64,000 nucleotides of DNA from Parafrigoribacterium_A soli (GTDB taxonomy: Bacteria > Actinomycetota > Actinomycetes > Actinomycetales > Microbacteriaceae): positions 496,001 to 560,000 of the forward strand of contig NZ_JBELNZ010000004.1 of the NCBI RefSeq assembly GCF_040227235.1, given 5' to 3'. Made by a program: the position numbers and the translations under genes. Each line of letters starts with the position of its first letter. The stretch's first letter is position 1. The notes under the pieces are model-generated. The model saw only the letters and a list, made by a program, of their open reading frames with translations. It was not told the origin of the DNA and ran no database searches. Of this stretch, positions 25,319-34,989 are shown in pieces.

Positions 25319-26733
25319 TACTGATCCTTTCGTTCCCGTCGAGGTATGCGGATGACGAACCTCGACCCTGCGCCCGGCTTGCTCTCCGCAAACGCCCGGC
25401 CACCGTGCGCCTCAGCGATGGCCCCGACAATGGACAGGCCGAGTCCGGCGCCATCCACCCCCCTGCCTTCGTCGGCGCGAGCGAAACGCTGGAAGATCTG
25501 GGCGAGCTGATTCTTCTCTACACCCTTGCCCTGATCCCTCACCCATAGCTCGAACTCCGCCTCGTCCCTCACGGCGCTGCCGATTCCGATCGCCGTGCCC
25601 GGCCGGGAGAACTTCACGGCGTTCTCGGCGAGCTGCAGCAATGCCTGGGTGATGCGAGCGGGGTCAACGAAGGCAGTCCCGTCGGCCGTCTCCTCGAGCC
25701 GCCAGGTGCGCTCGTTAGAGAGCGCACTGGCCTTGGAGAAGACCGCCTCGGTGAGCTCGTCGAGCTTCGTGGACTCCGGCTGAACGAAATCGGGAATGCG
25801 GGTCTTGGCGAGGAGGGCGATGTCGGCCACGAGGCCGCTCATCCGGTCGAGTTCATCGAGCACCAGGTCGCGAGTGGCGCGCACGTCGTCGGGGGAGTCC
25901 GGTTCGATCAGCTCGAGGTGTCCGCGAACCACGGTGATCGGCGTCTTGAGTTCGTGACCGACGTCGTCGAGCAGCAGGCGCTGAGCGGAGAATGCGCCGT
26001 CGAGCCTTTCGAGCATGTCGTTCACCGTGACCGTGAGCTCGGAGACGTCGTCGGCACCGACAACGGCGATGCGCTCTGACAGATCCGTCTCGGTGATGCG
26101 TGCGGCGGTCTCCCGAAGCGAACGGATGGGACGCAACAGCCGTCCGGCGACCACCCAGCCGACGAGTCCAACCGCCACGAGGGCGAGCGCGGCCACGACA
26201 GTGTAGATCGTCAGCCCGTCACGGATCTCGGCAAGCTCCGCGTCGAGGTTGTATGCCGCCACGTAGAGCCCGCGTGAATGGTCCGCGCCGATCTTGACCG
26301 GGATGATCACGTAGCGCAGTTCCCCCGCGCGCGAGCCGGAGGTTCCCATCACCACCCGCGTCGAATCCGCGGTGTCCACGACGCGATTGATGAAGGCGGC
26401 GTCCCGGTCGAGTCGAAAGCTGAGATCGGCGGACGGCAGCATCGTCGCGCGGCCGTCGACGATGCCGACGATGCTCTCGTGGATGTCGGGAAGCACGCGC
26501 TGCATCGCCTTCGTCAGGAAGTCCCGCACCGTCGTGGGAACGCCGTCACCGCCCTCGTCGTCAGCCACGGATTGAAGGCTCCGCACGGTTTCGGAGAGCT
26601 TCGAATCGATCTGTGCCAGCGCCCGGTCGCGTTGCACGAAGAACGCAGCGCCCCCGGCGAGCGTCATCCCCAGAGCCGTGACGAAGAGGATTGATGCCAG
26701 GATGCGCACCCGAACCGAGCGCAGGCCAGACAC
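25318..26733 (-). CDS. Sensor histidine kinase, MprB/MtrB-like
   Basis: A 471-residue membrane kinase: helix 1 (about residues 10-32), an extracellular sensor of about 130 residues, helix 2 (about 178-200), HAMP, the dimerisation H-box DDVGHELKTPITVVRGH (about residue 260), and a catalytic domain with N-box (QLAENAVKFS), G1 (VRDQGKGV) and G2 (GAGLGLSIV). The extracellular signal is unknown. Leaderless start: TAGGCT (26745-26740 on the minus strand) six bases before GTG. First gene of the two-component operon. Confidence 0.93.
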   Translation of the reverse strand: MSGLRSVRVRILASILFVTALGMTLAGGAAFFVQRDRALAQIDSKLSETVRSLQSVADDEGGDGVPTTVRDFLTKAMQRVLPDIHESIVGIVDGRATMLPSADLSFRLDRDAAFINRVVDTADSTRVVMGTSGSRAGELRYVIIPVKIGADHSRGLYVAAYNLDAELAEIRDGLTIYTVVAALALVAVGLVGWVVAGRLLRPIRSLRETAARITETDLSERIAVVGADDVSELTVTVNDMLERLDGAFSAQRLLLDDVGHELKTPITVVRGHLELIEPDSPDDVRATRDLVLDELDRMSGLVADIALLAKTRIPDFVQPESTKLDELTEAVFSKASALSNERTWRLEETADGTAFVDPARITQALLQLAENAVKFSRPGTAIGIGSAVRDEAEFELWVRDQGKGVEKNQLAQIFQRFARADEGRGVDGAGLGLSIVGAIAEAHGGRAFAESKPGAGSRFVIRIPRRERKDQ

Positions 26734-26802
26734 GCTCCCAGCCTAGTCGCCCCTACTTCGGGGGCCACCCGGGTGACGCCGCTTTACTCACGCGCCGGAA
26801 CG

Positions 26803-26821
26803 GAGGCAGGATCAGGACGGC
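26803..26821. repeat. 19-bp direct repeat, copy A
   Basis: GAGGCAGGATCAGGACGGC is identical to 28239-28257. The two copies bracket the HxxxDG acyltransferase gene. Copy B includes the ccsB stop codon, so copy B is likely the original and copy A the duplicate, left when the segment between them was inserted. Confidence 0.65.
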
Positions 26822-26838
26822 GACCCAGCGAGGTGGCG

Positions 26839-28155
26839 TCAGCTCTGCCGCCCCAGCATTTCGGTGATTGACCCGTGAGCGATATAGCCGAGCGCTCGCC
26901 GCACGACCTCCGGGTCGAAAACGTTCGAATGGAACGAGGCCGTGATCTGGAGGACGCTCGCAACCACCACCACAGTGACGGTAATGTGTTCCGGGCCTCC
27001 TGTCGGCACCATTACAGCAGCGGTTCGGTGCTCCGGATCCGCCGTCCACGGAAGTCGCTGGAGCGCGCGCGCGACACCCAGGTTGTTGAAGACCATGTGC
27101 GCCGTCGGGGCCTTGCGCCGCTTGGACCCCTCGCGGGTCTGCGTTCGGGCGATCGTGTACCGTCCGACACCGACGAGGAGTGCGGCCAGTGGACGTGCTG
27201 AGGTGATCTGGGCTTTTATCGCCACGCCAAGCTGCGCCGGATCCTCCGGATCGTCCACTCGCACCGGCAGTCCGGTGACAAAGTTGCCTCTCACCTCGCC
27301 CGATCCGCTCGGTAGGTATTGGCGAGCATCGTAAATCATCGTCTGCTCGTGCTGCAGCCGGATGCCCGCCCTGACCAGCGCCGCTCGAACGACCACGAGC
27401 AGCGCGGACGACACGGTCGCACCCTGATCGGACTGCCTCACACACTGTCGGATTTCCCGTAGTTGCGAGGCCGGAACGACGACGTGTACCGACGCCCGCT
27501 GGGCCGTCCACGAGACCATCTCGCTCTTGGTGTCTGGATCGTCGTTTTGCCACCGTCTATCCGCACGGCGCGCAGCGAACAGATCACGACGAGCCTGTGG
27601 GTTGGCGAGGAACGTTGTGCGCGCGGCCTTCCAGAGCGGAAATCTCTCCGAGTGCGACGTGAGCCAATCGGGATACTCCGTGTCGCCGATCCCCATGTGT
27701 GCGAGCGTCGTCAGACGATCGAGAAACCCCTTGCCGTCTCCCAGCACGTGGTCGCCGACCTCGATGAGATAGTCACCCGCGACAAAGAAATGAAGCGGAT
27801 GCTGCGGCGTAATCATCGAAACCTGCGCGAGCCCGACATCGACGACTGTTTCGGCCGTCGCCGCAGGCAATTGGGTGACGAGTTGCTCACACCAGCTGTC
27901 GGTGGCACTCGCGTCGTAGTACCAGGATTTACCGCGCGGTCTTGAGCTGATGGCAATTCGCGTACGCGGACCGATCCTGGCTATCTTCTGCAACGCCTGC
28001 ACGTAGTGGGCAACGTCGGTCGTGACGATGGGCCCGACTATGCCCACGACGACCTGGCCGCGCAACATCCGATCGCGCGCGTGGATACGGAAGCGCCGAA
28101 CTCCGACGCTCACCCGGACGTCACCACTCGGAAATCTCCTTTGGCTGTGAGGCAA
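26839..28155 (-). CDS. Condensation/acyltransferase-superfamily protein with HxxxDG motif
   Basis: A protein of up to 438 residues. The sequence DHVLGDGKG (about residue 137) contains HxxxDG, the active-site motif of the chloramphenicol acetyltransferase, PapA, condensation and WS/DGAT superfamily. The C-terminal half has the lengths and hydrophobic strands expected of the second CAT-like lobe, but the second signature (DFGWG) is not seen; MVFNNLGVA stands near that position. The start is uncertain: TTG at 28155, GTG at 28113 or ATG at 28068. It is less GC-rich than its neighbours and is flanked by 19-bp direct repeats, suggesting acquisition. Substrates are unknown; lipid or glycolipid acylation is one possibility. 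Confidence 0.6.
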   Translation of the reverse strand: MPHSQRRFPSGDVRVSVGVRRFRIHARDRMLRGQVVVGIVGPIVTTDVAHYVQALQKIARIGPRTRIAISSRPRGKSWYYDASATDSWCEQLVTQLPAATAETVVDVGLAQVSMITPQHPLHFFVAGDYLIEVGDHVLGDGKGFLDRLTTLAHMGIGDTEYPDWLTSHSERFPLWKAARTTFLANPQARRDLFAARRADRRWQNDDPDTKSEMVSWTAQRASVHVVVPASQLREIRQCVRQSDQGATVSSALLVVVRAALVRAGIRLQHEQTMIYDARQYLPSGSGEVRGNFVTGLPVRVDDPEDPAQLGVAIKAQITSARPLAALLVGVGRYTIARTQTREGSKRRKAPTAHMVFNNLGVARALQRLPWTADPEHRTAAVMVPTGGPEHITVTVVVVASVLQITASFHSNVFDPEVVRRALGYIAHGSITEMLGRQS

Positions 28156-28238
28156 GGCATTTCTGAGGGCCGGTGAGCCGTCCTCGCTGCGAGGTTCAGG
28201 TTACAACAGACGACACGCGCGCAGAACGGGAAGGATGC

Positions 28239-28257
28239 GAGGCAGGATCAGGACGGC
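28239..28257. repeat. 19-bp direct repeat, copy B
   Basis: Identical to 26803-26821. This copy spans the last codons and stop of ccsB (stop TGA at 28250-28248 on the minus strand). Confidence 0.65.
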
Positions 28258-29228
28258 AGCCCCGAGTAGGTGTGGAGCCCCTTGAAGAACAGGTTCACGA
28301 TCGTGAAGTTGAACATGACCGCGCTGAAGCCGACGATCGCGAGCCAGGCCGAGCGGGAGCCGCGCCAGCCGCGCGTCGCCCTCGCATGGATGTACCCGGC
28401 GAAGAGGGTCCAGATGATGAAGGTCCAGACCTCCTTCGTGTCCCAGCCCCAGTAGCGACCCCAAGCGTGCTCGGCCCAGATCGAGCCCGCGATGAGGGTG
28501 AAGGTCCAGAACACGAAGCCGACCACGACGACACGGTAGGCGAGCGTCTCGAGGCGCTCGGCATCCGGAAGCGTGCCGAGGAACTTGGCCGACTCGAACT
28601 TGCCCGCCTCGCGCCTGCCCTGCACGAGCTGAATGATCGACAGCCCTCCGCCGATGGCAAAGAAGGCGGTGCCAAGCGTCGCGACGAACACGTGGATGAC
28701 GAGCCAGTACGACTGCAGTGCCGGCGGCAGCGGAACCACCGCGACGTAGAAGTTGACGGTGCCGACGCCGAGGGTGATCAGACCGAAGCCTGTGATGTAC
28801 GCGCCCAGGAACTTCAGGTCGAGCCACAGCTGCACGAAGATGAAGACACCGACAATGATGGCGGATGCGGTGAGCGAGAACTCGAACATGTTCGCCCAGG
28901 GAACGCGCCCGGCCGCCACGCCGCGCAGCACGGTGCCGACGACGTGGAGGATCCAGCCGAGCACGGTGAGCGCGAACGCGACGCGCTCGAAGCGGCTGAT
29001 GCGGCGCGTGGGAACGGTCGGAGCGGCGTCCAGCCTCTCGAGCGTCGCCGTGGTGCCGCCGGCCCTGGTGAGCACACCCACGCGGTTCGCTGCGGCCTGT
29101 GCAACCGGAGCCGAGGACTCGGCGGTGCGTTTGGCCAGGTCGAGGGTGAACGCGATGAACGCGAACATGTAGACGGCCATCGCCGAATAGATCGCTATCA
29201 GTGAGTATGAGGAGAGCGTTGCGGTCAC
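28248..29228 (-). CDS. ccsB: System II cytochrome c maturation protein CcsB/ResC
   Basis: A 326-residue membrane protein of the heme handling family, with about eight membrane helices. The tryptophan-rich heme-binding motif appears as WGRYWGWDTKEVWT, flanked by conserved histidines (VIHVFVATLG, GYIHARA). It works with ResB to deliver heme to apocytochrome c outside the membrane. Its start overlaps the ResB stop by four bases. Last gene of the five-gene maturation operon. Confidence 0.93.
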   Translation of the reverse strand: MTATLSSYSLIAIYSAMAVYMFAFIAFTLDLAKRTAESSAPVAQAAANRVGVLTRAGGTTATLERLDAAPTVPTRRISRFERVAFALTVLGWILHVVGTVLRGVAAGRVPWANMFEFSLTASAIIVGVFIFVQLWLDLKFLGAYITGFGLITLGVGTVNFYVAVVPLPPALQSYWLVIHVFVATLGTAFFAIGGGLSIIQLVQGRREAGKFESAKFLGTLPDAERLETLAYRVVVVGFVFWTFTLIAGSIWAEHAWGRYWGWDTKEVWTFIIWTLFAGYIHARATRGWRGSRSAWLAIVGFSAVMFNFTIVNLFFKGLHTYSGLPS

Positions 29229-30901
29229 GCTGCCAGCCTAAGCCCGAGTAGCCGCGCGTGGCGCCGAGCGATATCGGCGACAGCCGCGTCGAGACCTGGG
29301 TCCTCCCCGCGCGCGAGTCCGGCGTATTCGATGCGGAGCGTTCCGTCCTCCCCCTCGATGACCTTCACCCACACGCGGCGGCGCGGAACGAACAGTGAGG
29401 TGAGCAGCCCCAGCACCGCGAACGAAACGAACAGCAGCACCCAACCCTGGGTCGGATCGCTGTGCACGTCGAGCGAGACGAACCGCTTCACGCTCTTGGA
29501 GAGGTCGTTTGAGGCGGCCTTGGGAGACGCGTTTTCGAACGCGATCGAGCCGTAACCGCCGGGCAGGGTCGCCGTCTCGCCCGGCTTCAGTTCGAGTGCG
29601 GGAGTCGTCGCCGTTCCACCGGCGATCTGGGTCATGCCGGTCGGGTCGAGCGAGTACACCGACTTCGGGACGCCCTTATTGATGCCGAGGTCACCCGCGT
29701 AGACGCGCAGGGTGAGCAGGGGATTGCCGAGGTCGGGATGCACGGAGGTGAACGCTCCCGAGCTGAGTGGACTCGCCGTGGGGTAGAAGAAACCGACCAT
29801 CCCGAGCTGCTTCTTCAACCCGTCCGGCACCTTCACGGTGCAGATCGACGTTAGGTTCGCATCCTGTGGAAGGCACAGCACGTTGTCGGTGAAGACCACT
29901 TTGCCCCCCGCGTCGCGCACGGTGATCTTCGGCGCGTAACCGTTGCCCAGCAGATAGACCTCGTTGCCGCCGAGGCGCAGCGGGTCGTTCACCTTCAACA
30001 CCCGCTTCGTGCCGGAGTCGCCGGGGCCGTAGCTCGTGAGCTTTGCCGTGAAGTCGATCGCCTCGCCGAGCGCATCGAGATTCTTGGCCTCGTACTTCGC
30101 CTCGAAGGAGTTCACGACGAGCCGGTACGGCTGAAGGAAGTCATCGCTGAACAGGCGCCCCGGGTTGAAGGAGTCGAACGCGCCGCGAACGTTGACGAAG
30201 GACTGTCCCACGACGACGGCCTTCTGCCCGGTGTAGCCGATGCTGCCACCGACGCCCACGGCGATGAGCACGCCGAGTAGCGCGGTGTGGAAGACGAGGT
30301 TGCCCGTCTCGCGAAGATAGCCGCGTTCTGCCGAGACCGAGAGCTCCCTGCCGGAGAAGAGTTCCGTGCGGTACCCCGACTTGCGCAGCAGAGAGCGGGC
30401 GGACTCGATGACCGTGGCTGCCGTGTACGGCTTACCGTCGGCATCCGTCTCGCCCGCGGGCAGGTCGAATGCGGCGAAGGCGCTGAGTCGCTCGAGCCTG
30501 GCCGGGGTCTTCGGTGGCTTCGACCGCAGCGCGCGCAGGTGGTGCATGGTGCGCGGGATGACGCAGCCGATGAGCGAGATGAACAGCAGCAGGTAGATGG
30601 CCGAGAACCACACCGAGCTGTACACGTCGAAGAGCTGGAACCTGTCGAGGATCGGTGCGGAGTCGGGATTCGCGGCGAAGTACTGGGTGACGCCGTTCGG
30701 GTCGGCTGCACGCTGCGGGAAGAGCGAGCCGGGAACCGCGGCGATCGCGAGCAACAGGAGGAGGAGGAGCGCCGTGCGCATGTTCGTGAGTTGACGCCAG
30801 ATGAAGCGGGCGGTGCCGACGAAGCCGAGCTTCGGCAGCGTCACACCCTCTTCCTTCGGTGCCGGCGCGGGTGAGTCGTAATGATCAGACGGGCGAGACA
30901 T
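29225..30901 (-). CDS. resB: System II cytochrome c maturation protein ResB
   Basis: A 558-residue membrane protein with three N-terminal helices, a large extracytoplasmic domain (residues about 215-470) and a C-terminal helix near residue 495. Motifs such as SVWFSAIYLLLFISLIGC and the terminal VWVKVIEGED fit the ResB/Ccs1 family. It forms the cytochrome c synthetase with CcsB. Its first 17 bases overlap the end of ccdA and its end overlaps ccsB by four, so expression is coupled throughout. Confidence 0.93.
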   Translation of the reverse strand: MSRPSDHYDSPAPAPKEEGVTLPKLGFVGTARFIWRQLTNMRTALLLLLLLAIAAVPGSLFPQRAADPNGVTQYFAANPDSAPILDRFQLFDVYSSVWFSAIYLLLFISLIGCVIPRTMHHLRALRSKPPKTPARLERLSAFAAFDLPAGETDADGKPYTAATVIESARSLLRKSGYRTELFSGRELSVSAERGYLRETGNLVFHTALLGVLIAVGVGGSIGYTGQKAVVVGQSFVNVRGAFDSFNPGRLFSDDFLQPYRLVVNSFEAKYEAKNLDALGEAIDFTAKLTSYGPGDSGTKRVLKVNDPLRLGGNEVYLLGNGYAPKITVRDAGGKVVFTDNVLCLPQDANLTSICTVKVPDGLKKQLGMVGFFYPTASPLSSGAFTSVHPDLGNPLLTLRVYAGDLGINKGVPKSVYSLDPTGMTQIAGGTATTPALELKPGETATLPGGYGSIAFENASPKAASNDLSKSVKRFVSLDVHSDPTQGWVLLFVSFAVLGLLTSLFVPRRRVWVKVIEGEDGTLRIEYAGLARGEDPGLDAAVADIARRHARLLGLRLAA

Positions 30902-31667
30902 AACCGGGCATCACCGAACCTAGGTGTGAGATGAAGCTGCTCCAGAGCCCGCTGACCATGAGCAGGCCGATGACCACGAGCACCGAGCCTCCGACGATAT
31001 TGATCGTGCGGATGTGGCGCCTGAGCCACGAGACCGAGCCGGTGACCCAGCCAAGGCCGAGAGCGACGAGCAGGAAGGGGATGCCGAGACCGAGGCAGAA
31101 GACGAGACCGAGCACGACGCCGCGCCAGGGTGAACCGCTCGTGAGGCTGAGGCTGAGGACAGCGGCGAGGGTGGGGCCGGTGCAGGGCGCCCAGCCGAGG
31201 CCGAAGACCACCCCGAGCAGCGGTGCGCCGCCGAGGCCTGTCGCGACCTTCCACTCGGGTTTGAAGGTGCGCTGAAGGAAGGTGAACTGGCCGATGAAGA
31301 CGAGTCCCATGACGACCACGATCACGCCGATGATACGAGTGATCAGCCCCATCCAGGCGATGAGCACGAGGCCGGCGGTGGCGAAGACCAGCGTGAGCGT
31401 GACGTAGACGACGCTGAAGCCCAGCACGAACAGCGCGACGCCGAGAAGGAGCCGACGCCGGGCCTTCTTGCGCTCGACATCCTTCTCTGTCGCTTCCCCG
31501 GCCACCGTGCCGACCGCAGCACCGGCGAATCCACCGATGTACCCGAGGTAGCCCGGCACGAGCGGAAGGACGCACGGCGAAGCGAACGAGATCAGGCCCG
31601 CGAGCAGCGCGATGGGGATCGCGACGAGCAGGTTTCCCCCGTAGACCAGCTCACCGATCGGGTTCAC
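30885..31667 (-). CDS. ccdA: Cytochrome c biogenesis protein CcdA (DsbD family)
   Basis: A 260-residue protein with six membrane helices that carries electrons from cytoplasmic thioredoxin to the extracytoplasmic TlpA/ResA. Redox cysteines lie in ISFASPCVLPLVPG (about residue 29) and GWAPCTGPTL. The GTG at 31667 shares GTGA with the TlpA stop. A charged loop rich in Lys/Arg/Glu (EKDVERKKARRR) lies between helices 1 and 2. Confidence 0.92.
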   Translation of the reverse strand: MNPIGELVYGGNLLVAIPIALLAGLISFASPCVLPLVPGYLGYIGGFAGAAVGTVAGEATEKDVERKKARRRLLLGVALFVLGFSVVYVTLTLVFATAGLVLIAWMGLITRIIGVIVVVMGLVFIGQFTFLQRTFKPEWKVATGLGGAPLLGVVFGLGWAPCTGPTLAAVLSLSLTSGSPWRGVVLGLVFCLGLGIPFLLVALGLGWVTGSVSWLRRHIRTINIVGGSVLVVIGLLMVSGLWSSFISHLGSVMPGYVSPV

Positions 31668-32251
31668 TGAGAACCCTCGACCAGCAGGTCCTTCACGAGC
31701 TGCTTCAGGATGGATGCCGAGTCCAATTCCCCGAGCACGCGGGCGGCGATGCGCCCCTGCTTGTCGAGCACGATGGTGGTCGGGGTGGCCGTCGGCGACA
31801 TCTTGCCCGCGAAGGCGAGCCGCACCGAGCCGGAGTCGACATCGACGATCGACGGGTAGGTCACGCCGTGGCCCGCCGCGAAGGAGCGCGAGGTGTCTGG
31901 CTGGTCGGAGGTGTTCACGCCGAGGAAGACGACCTTGCTCGCCTGCAGCTGCTGGTACGCCTTCTCGAGCAGTGGCGCCTCGGTGCGGCAGGGTGCGCAA
32001 CTCGCGTACCAGAAGTTCACGACCACGATCTGCCCGCGGAAGTCCTTGCTTGCGATGCTGTCGCCGGTGTCGCTCTTCCCGGTAAAGCTGATCGGCTCGC
32101 CGCGATCCTGCGTACGAATCGTCGTGACGGCGCCGTCGGCGGAGGTGTAGTTATCGTGAACGTTGCCGGTCAGCGCATCGTTCGACGTGCATCCGGTGAG
32201 CACGAGGGCGGCGGCGAGCGCGATGGCGCTCACCCTGGCTGCGATCTTCAC
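31664..32251 (-). CDS. TlpA/ResA-type thioredoxin lipoprotein
   Basis: A 195-residue lipoprotein with lipobox LTGC (cysteine 21) and a thioredoxin fold. The active site is CAPC, in NFWYASCAPCRTEAP (about residues 84-90). The cis-proline loop ATPTTIVLD is intact. It keeps the heme-binding cysteines of apocytochrome c reduced, receiving electrons from CcdA. It overlaps both neighbours by four bases. Confidence 0.92.
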   Translation of the reverse strand: MKIAARVSAIALAAALVLTGCTSNDALTGNVHDNYTSADGAVTTIRTQDRGEPISFTGKSDTGDSIASKDFRGQIVVVNFWYASCAPCRTEAPLLEKAYQQLQASKVVFLGVNTSDQPDTSRSFAAGHGVTYPSIVDVDSGSVRLAFAGKMSPTATPTTIVLDKQGRIAARVLGELDSASILKQLVKDLLVEGSQ

Positions 32252-32886
32252 ACTGCTCCCAGGTCGATGGCTCTCGCAAGCAACTCTGCCGCAGGTTCCT
32301 GATAGCCCACCTCGACGAAGGCGTCGCCCTGCTTCTCGAGGGTCGTGATGCTCGACAGCGCGCAGCGGCGTCGGCGCGGGTCGTGATACAGCTTCTTGCC
32401 CGCGATTCCGCGCTGCACCATGACGATCGGCATCTGATGGCTGACCATGACGATCTCGCCGGTCTCGACGGAGGCGTGCGCATCCTCGATCGCGGCGAGC
32501 ATCCGCTCACGCACCTCAAGGTATGGCTCGCCCCAACTCGGCTTCATCGGATTGATCACCCACGGCCAAACCTTCGGGTGGAAAAGGACTCCCGGGCCGA
32601 ACTCGAACTTCTTGCCCTCGAACTTATTGAACGGTTCGAGCAGGCGCTCGTCGGTCGTGATCGGCAGGTCGAACGCGCTCGCCCAGGGCTCTGCCGATTC
32701 CTGCGCCCGCTGCAACGGTGAGGCATACAACCTCGTGATCGGATGCCCGGCGAGGCTTCCCGCCGCTGCGGCCGCCATCGCGTGCCCGAGCTCCGAGAGG
32801 TGATACCCCGGAATGCGGCCGTAGAGCACGCCATCCGGGTTGTGTACCTCGCCATGGCGCACGAGATGGATGAGGGTTGCGGGCAC
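32248..32886 (-). CDS. Histidine phosphatase superfamily protein
   Basis: A 212-residue phosphoglycerate-mutase-like phosphatase. The catalytic motif is HLVRHGEV (residues 7-14), with the second histidine in VMVSHQMPI. Substrate unknown. It is the first gene of the cytochrome c maturation operon, a position also seen in other actinobacteria, so the link is conserved though its meaning is not known. Leaderless start: TACACT (32898-32893 on the minus strand) lies six bases before GTG. Confidence 0.9.
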   Translation of the reverse strand: MPATLIHLVRHGEVHNPDGVLYGRIPGYHLSELGHAMAAAAAGSLAGHPITRLYASPLQRAQESAEPWASAFDLPITTDERLLEPFNKFEGKKFEFGPGVLFHPKVWPWVINPMKPSWGEPYLEVRERMLAAIEDAHASVETGEIVMVSHQMPIVMVQRGIAGKKLYHDPRRRRCALSSITTLEKQGDAFVEVGYQEPAAELLARAIDLGAV

Positions 32887-32923
32887 GCTTCAAGTGTACG
32901 GAAGGTGTAGACCCCGGGGTGCC

Positions 32924-32983
32924 GTCGGGGATCGCACCGAAGGCTGAACCGACTTCGCAGGCTCAGTCGGTGCGATCCCCGAC
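32924..32983. repeat. Perfect 17-bp inverted repeat in a divergent promoter region
   Basis: Arms 32924-32940 and 32967-32983 are exact complements around a 26-base spacer. The structure occupies the interval between the promoters of the histidine phosphatase operon and aspS, ending 15 bases before the aspS -10. No T-tract follows. It could be a protein-binding site, a dispersed palindromic element or a cruciform-forming insulator. Confidence 0.6.
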
Positions 32984-33010
32984 GTCGAGCAGCCCGTCTA
33001 AACTTGACCG

Positions 33011-34339
<1,329 letters not shown>

Positions 34340-34942
34340 GCGGCCACGGAGTCGCCCAAGAGATCGAGTAGACGCGCGAGCTGCTCGCCGTCGTCGCTTT
34401 CGGCGGTGGCAATGCAGACGCCCACCAGTGCCGTGACGAGATCGTCTCCCCGCGCACCCTGACGGATGTCCCCGGACTTCATGCCGACATCGAGTATTCG
34501 CTGCGCGGCCTCAGCCAGCAGCGCACGGGTGACGTTTGGCCCGTCGGCGCGGCTTTCGATGAGGGAACGCAGCGCCGGGCCCATGGCACGCTTCTTTTCC
34601 AGGCGCTGGGCGAAGCGATCCATCCAACGGCGCAGTGCGAGTAGCGGTGGGTTGGCCTCCACAAGCGTCTCGGCGCTCTTCGCGACCTCGTGCAACTCGT
34701 CGTCGTAGACGGCCGCGGCGAGGTCGTTTCGATCGGGGAAGTGGCGGTAGTAGGTGCCGATGCCGACCCCCGCCTCCCTGGCGATCGACTCGGGACCGTA
34801 GTCGCCGCCGGAGGTGAACACTCGCTGTGCTGCCTCGACGATGCGCTGCCGGTTGCGCACCGCATCCGCCCGTTTGGCCGGCGTCATTGCGACTTCGCGT
34901 TCAGGCAAGTGGAAGTTCCTCCGGTTAATGCGTAGCGTGGTT

Positions 34943-34960
34943 AACGGAAGTTATTCCGTT
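34943..34960. promoter_or_regulatory. Probable TetR operator
   Basis: AACGGAA-GTTA-TTCCGTT is a perfect inverted repeat with 7-bp arms and a 4-bp spacer, in the size range of TetR-family operators. It lies between the divergent TetR and reductase genes, 29 bases before the reductase ATG, where binding would block both promoters. Confidence 0.7.
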
Positions 34961-34989
34961 TAGTTTATCTCACCCAAGGACGAGACGTA

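Noticed and set aside
26753..27553. 266-codon minus-strand frame ending near the 19-bp repeat
   Set aside because: It lies in another frame of the acyltransferase gene, has an Arg/Gly-rich composition and no recognisable domain.
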